Below, in pieces: positions 52,506 to 54,733 of a DNA stretch of 54,733 bases. Source of the DNA: Pyrinomonadaceae bacterium (GTDB lineage Bacteria; Acidobacteriota; Blastocatellia; Pyrinomonadales; Pyrinomonadaceae). Made by a program: the position numbers and the translations under genes. Position 1 is the first letter of the stretch, and each line of letters starts with the position of its first letter. The stretch lies in contig JABDKD010000012.1 of NCBI GenBank assembly GCA_013003215.1, positions 1 to 54,733 on the forward strand. Reading direction: 5' to 3'. Below the pieces are notes generated by a model. That model ran no database searches, had not been told where the DNA came from, and was given only the letters and a program-made list of their open reading frames with translations.

Positions 52506-54733
52506 TTAATCTAAAAGATAGAATGCGCGAGCCATTTCAATACGAGTGAAATCGGAACTCGGATCAAAACGATTGTCGATGAGCTCAAGAAAACCCTCCG
52601 AAACAGCTACGTCCGCATAGCCCCTCAAATGTAACGGTACCGACGCTTTGTCGGTTACTTCATCCGACATAGCGGCCTCTGCTGCTGCTTCTTCAAGACC
52701 GGCGGCTTTTACAAATGCAATCGCCGCGGTCAGCCGGCTGGTGCTTCGATAAGGATGAAATTCCTCTCCGTTTTGTGTGTCTATAAACAGCTTACCGCCA
52801 AGCCTCATTTGGACGCTTTCAACTGCTGTCCTGGAAGTAAGGTCCAGAACGTCAGCAAATTGCGGCGATGCGGCCAGATACTGCGGTGCAAATCCCCGTC
52901 TCACAAATACCTCAGCGAATTTAAGACGGGACACCGCCAAATCGGGATAGAATCGGCCTGAAGTGTTTAGAAAAGTAAGATTACTCAGACCCGACATCAG
53001 CGCATTCTGGTCCCGGGCTGACAGCGTTCCTATGTCCGACATCGCACCGTAGTCAATTGTTATTGCGGAAAACAACCCGTGAACGGTTTCGGCAGTGCCT
53101 ACTGAACCCGTGTGGCTGACGAACGCCCTGAATGTTTCCGAGGAAGGTCGCTCCAAAGTGACTTCTTCGCTATTGCCTGTCAGGCCCGGAATATTCAGGC
53201 GGTTAGATTCGCCTTTTAGGGCTCCTGAACTATCTGCGAGTCTTAAACCAAGATCGTTTGCTCCGCGTTGCCAGGCAAGACTGACCGTAGCCCGTAATGT
53301 GTTTTGATGCACTTGCAGACTTTGGACGTGAACATCTCCCGGGGTAACCGGAGCCTGAAACGATTCGAGTGCCTGCGAGCTGATTCGAACCCGATTCAAT
53401 GAAAGGCCATGCCGATAGAGTCCCATCCTTCTTTCCGGAAATGCGGCTTCAAGGACGGCGGCATGGGTGTTTAGCATTCCTGCGCCTGACTCGTGGGCGA
53501 ATCCGTTCGGCACGGGTGTGGCGGAACGCTGCAGAATGTCTTTCACCTGGTCGGTCGTAAGACTCGGATTTGCTTCAAGCATCAGGGCGATTGCTCCGGC
53601 AACTTGAGGTGCCGAAAATGATGTTCCGCTGGCCGTTGTGTAGAAGGCCAGCTCGCCGGGCGTAAGGCGATGAACATCATTTCCGGCAATGCCCAGCACG
53701 CCGGTCTGAGAAGCTGCTGAGCGCAACCCGGCTATATTCACACCGGGTGCCACAATCGAGGGACCTGAAATACCAAATACCCCTCTTGATGAAAAACTTG
53801 CGAGATGACCGTTCGCATCTGTCGAACCTACGCTAATCGTCCAGGGAGCTTCTGCGTATGGGTTTAAAGTGCCTTCGCCGGAACCCCTGTTTCCTGCAGA
53901 AAACACAACGGAAATGCCTGCGTCTGAAAGGGTTCTTGTAGCAATGTTTACCGGGTCGTTCGGGTCAAATACGGTGTTAGCCGAAAAACTGCAGTTAATA
54001 ACTCGAATGCGGTATCTATTTTTGTTCTTAAGGACATAATCGAAACCGGATAAAACATGTGTTAGGTTGAAATCACCTGCCGATAAGCCAAGCAAGTTCG
54101 CGCCCGGGGCGACGCCGTTGTATTTTCCACCGGATGAGAGTCCGTTTCCGGCGATAACACCGGCAACAAAAGTTCCGTGACCGCTCGCGGCATCGGTGTT
54201 CTCAACGTTCTCAACAGGTACGGGAGAAACGAAACCTGTCGGCGCGGACTGTTGATCCGTCAGTCGAACGTTTTGAACAACCTTGCCGTTTAGATCGTTG
54301 TGCAATGAGTTGATTCCTGTATCGAGTACCGCTACGGTCACGTTGCGACCCGAAACGGGCATCCCATTGTTGTGTGATCTGAGATCCTGATCGGTTACAA
54401 CTCTTTGTACCAGCGTGTTTTCAAAATAAGGATCTGAATTGGGCTGAAGAGTGCGTACCCCATAAATTGAGCGCACGGTCGCAAGCCTGGAAACCTCGAT
54501 GAGCTGGGACTTGGTCGCGGAAACCGCGATCATCGGCAACGCCTCGTACTGAGTGCCGCCAAGGATTCCAATGCCTCGAAGTTCGTTAAGGTCTTGTGGA
54601 GTTGGATAACTATGAAAAGCGATTACAGCATTGATATTGCTGTCATCAGTCGCTTCGTTGAGAATGAGCGCAAGCTCGGGGTCAATGCTTTGAAGTCCGG
54701 TCTCATTCGAATCCTGGTCCGTTCCGCTTACTG
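52506..54733 (-). CDS. S8 subtilisin-like protease paralogue, 5' end outside the window
   Basis: Partial gene: the open frame continues without a stop to the right edge, so its true start lies beyond base 54733. The apparent start at 54539 is an internal TTG. Reading through to the edge gives V-S-G-T-D followed by QSIDPELALILNEATDD, the same region as in the complete copy, so it too carries at least one VSGTD-type repeat. The S8 motifs are present (VAVLDTGINS, ASGHGTFVAG, SGTSFSAPQVAGA) and the C-terminus has SLH-like segments (FADVLDLTSRTAVESVQ, SRLTAAIAFVKAAG, FDPSSDFTRIEMARAF). It is a tandem duplicate, 157 bp upstream on the same strand of the complete gene. Confidence 0.9.
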   Translation of the reverse strand, partial: VSGTDQDSNETGLQSIDPELALILNEATDDSNINAVIAFHSYPTPQDLNELRGIGILGGTQYEALPMIAVSATKSQLIEVSRLATVRSIYGVRTLQPNSDPYFENTLVQRVVTDQDLRSHNNGMPVSGRNVTVAVLDTGINSLHNDLNGKVVQNVRLTDQQSAPTGFVSPVPVENVENTDAASGHGTFVAGVIAGNGLSSGGKYNGVAPGANLLGLSAGDFNLTHVLSGFDYVLKNKNRYRIRVINCSFSANTVFDPNDPVNIATRTLSDAGISVVFSAGNRGSGEGTLNPYAEAPWTISVGSTDANGHLASFSSRGVFGISGPSIVAPGVNIAGLRSAASQTGVLGIAGNDVHRLTPGELAFYTTASGTSFSAPQVAGAIALMLEANPSLTTDQVKDILQRSATPVPNGFAHESGAGMLNTHAAVLEAAFPERRMGLYRHGLSLNRVRISSQALESFQAPVTPGDVHVQSLQVHQNTLRATVSLAWQRGANDLGLRLADSSGALKGESNRLNIPGLTGNSEEVTLERPSSETFRAFVSHTGSVGTAETVHGLFSAITIDYGAMSDIGTLSARDQNALMSGLSNLTFLNTSGRFYPDLAVSRLKFAEVFVRRGFAPQYLAASPQFADVLDLTSRTAVESVQMRLGGKLFIDTQNGEEFHPYRSTSRLTAAIAFVKAAGLEEAAAEAAMSDEVTDKASVPLHLRGYADVAVSEGFLELIDNRFDPSSDFTRIEMARAFYLLD

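Noticed and set aside
52506-54539. treating TTG 54539 as the true start of the second protease
   Set aside because: The frame stays open to the window edge, and residues before it align with the complete paralogue.
1-54733. CRISPR array, tRNA or rRNA genes
   Set aside because: The short repeats have no unique spacers of constant length, and I found no cloverleaf with a TTCGAAT-type arm outside coding sequence, and no rRNA.

Overview
The window looks like a chromosomal segment of a Gram-negative, non-pathogen-like environmental bacterium. The closest fit I can infer is the Acidobacteriota, probably class Blastocatellia (Pyrinomonadaceae-like). The clues are runs of DUF3857/transglutaminase-like secreted proteins, a RAYT transposase with REP hairpins, a four-helix-bundle (S23/IVS-type) gene, many secreted proteins of unknown function, and gene-poor spacers packed with short stuttering repeats. 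This is inference from gene content; there is no rRNA or tRNA gene in the window to settle it.

Layout. 1-1010: a REP-associated tyrosine transposase between inverted REP hairpins. 1011-4260 (minus): bcp (peroxiredoxin) translationally coupled (TAATG) to a ParA-type ATPase carrying an Mrr-like N-terminal domain, followed by a second paralogous copy. 4335-8585: a Cys-cluster protein, about 1 kb of repeat-filled spacer, a CBM9-like protein and a UbiB/ABC1 kinase. 8600-13100: DUF1844 protein, four-helix-bundle protein, MBL-fold phosphodiesterase-like protein, ribF and mazG, separated by 9-bp stutter repeats. 13097-17550 (minus): DUF1232 protein, putative molybdenum-carrier/LOG-like protein and two tandem SulP anion transporters. 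17716-20057: pta and a secreted cyclophilin with a long extra C-terminal domain. 20439-31257: kelch protein, small unknowns, cupin, a Tat-type secreted unknown divergent from a Tat-type amidohydrolase, creatininase-family hydrolase, DUF2585 and SRPBCC proteins, an Lpd/MerA-like flavoprotein and a YceI protein.

31299-39248 (minus) holds four consecutive DUF3857/transglutaminase-like exported proteins; only the last one transcribed keeps the Cys-His-Asp triad. 39487-40563 is a class I fructose-bisphosphate aldolase with an extended -10 promoter and a clear intrinsic terminator. 40639-49086 carries a TAP-like hydrolase, MOSC protein, two MBL hydrolases, a double PilZ protein, two GNAT acetyltransferases, a small zinc-ribbon-like protein and a DHH phosphoesterase. 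49418 to the right edge has two tandem subtilisin-like (S8) proteases with SLH-like C-termini. The complete one has about 22 octapeptide repeats (G-V-x-V-x-G-x-D) ahead of the protease; the other runs off the window at its 5' end.

The most promising candidates for something undescribed are the tandem Mrr-like/ParA fusion pair, the quartet of DUF3857 proteins with three apparent pseudoenzymes, the octapeptide-repeat S8/SLH proteases, and the intergenic stutter repeats, which form inverted pairs around small genes. Start codons were moved from the longest open frame wherever a ribosome binding site, a signal peptide or the family N-terminus favoured a later codon.
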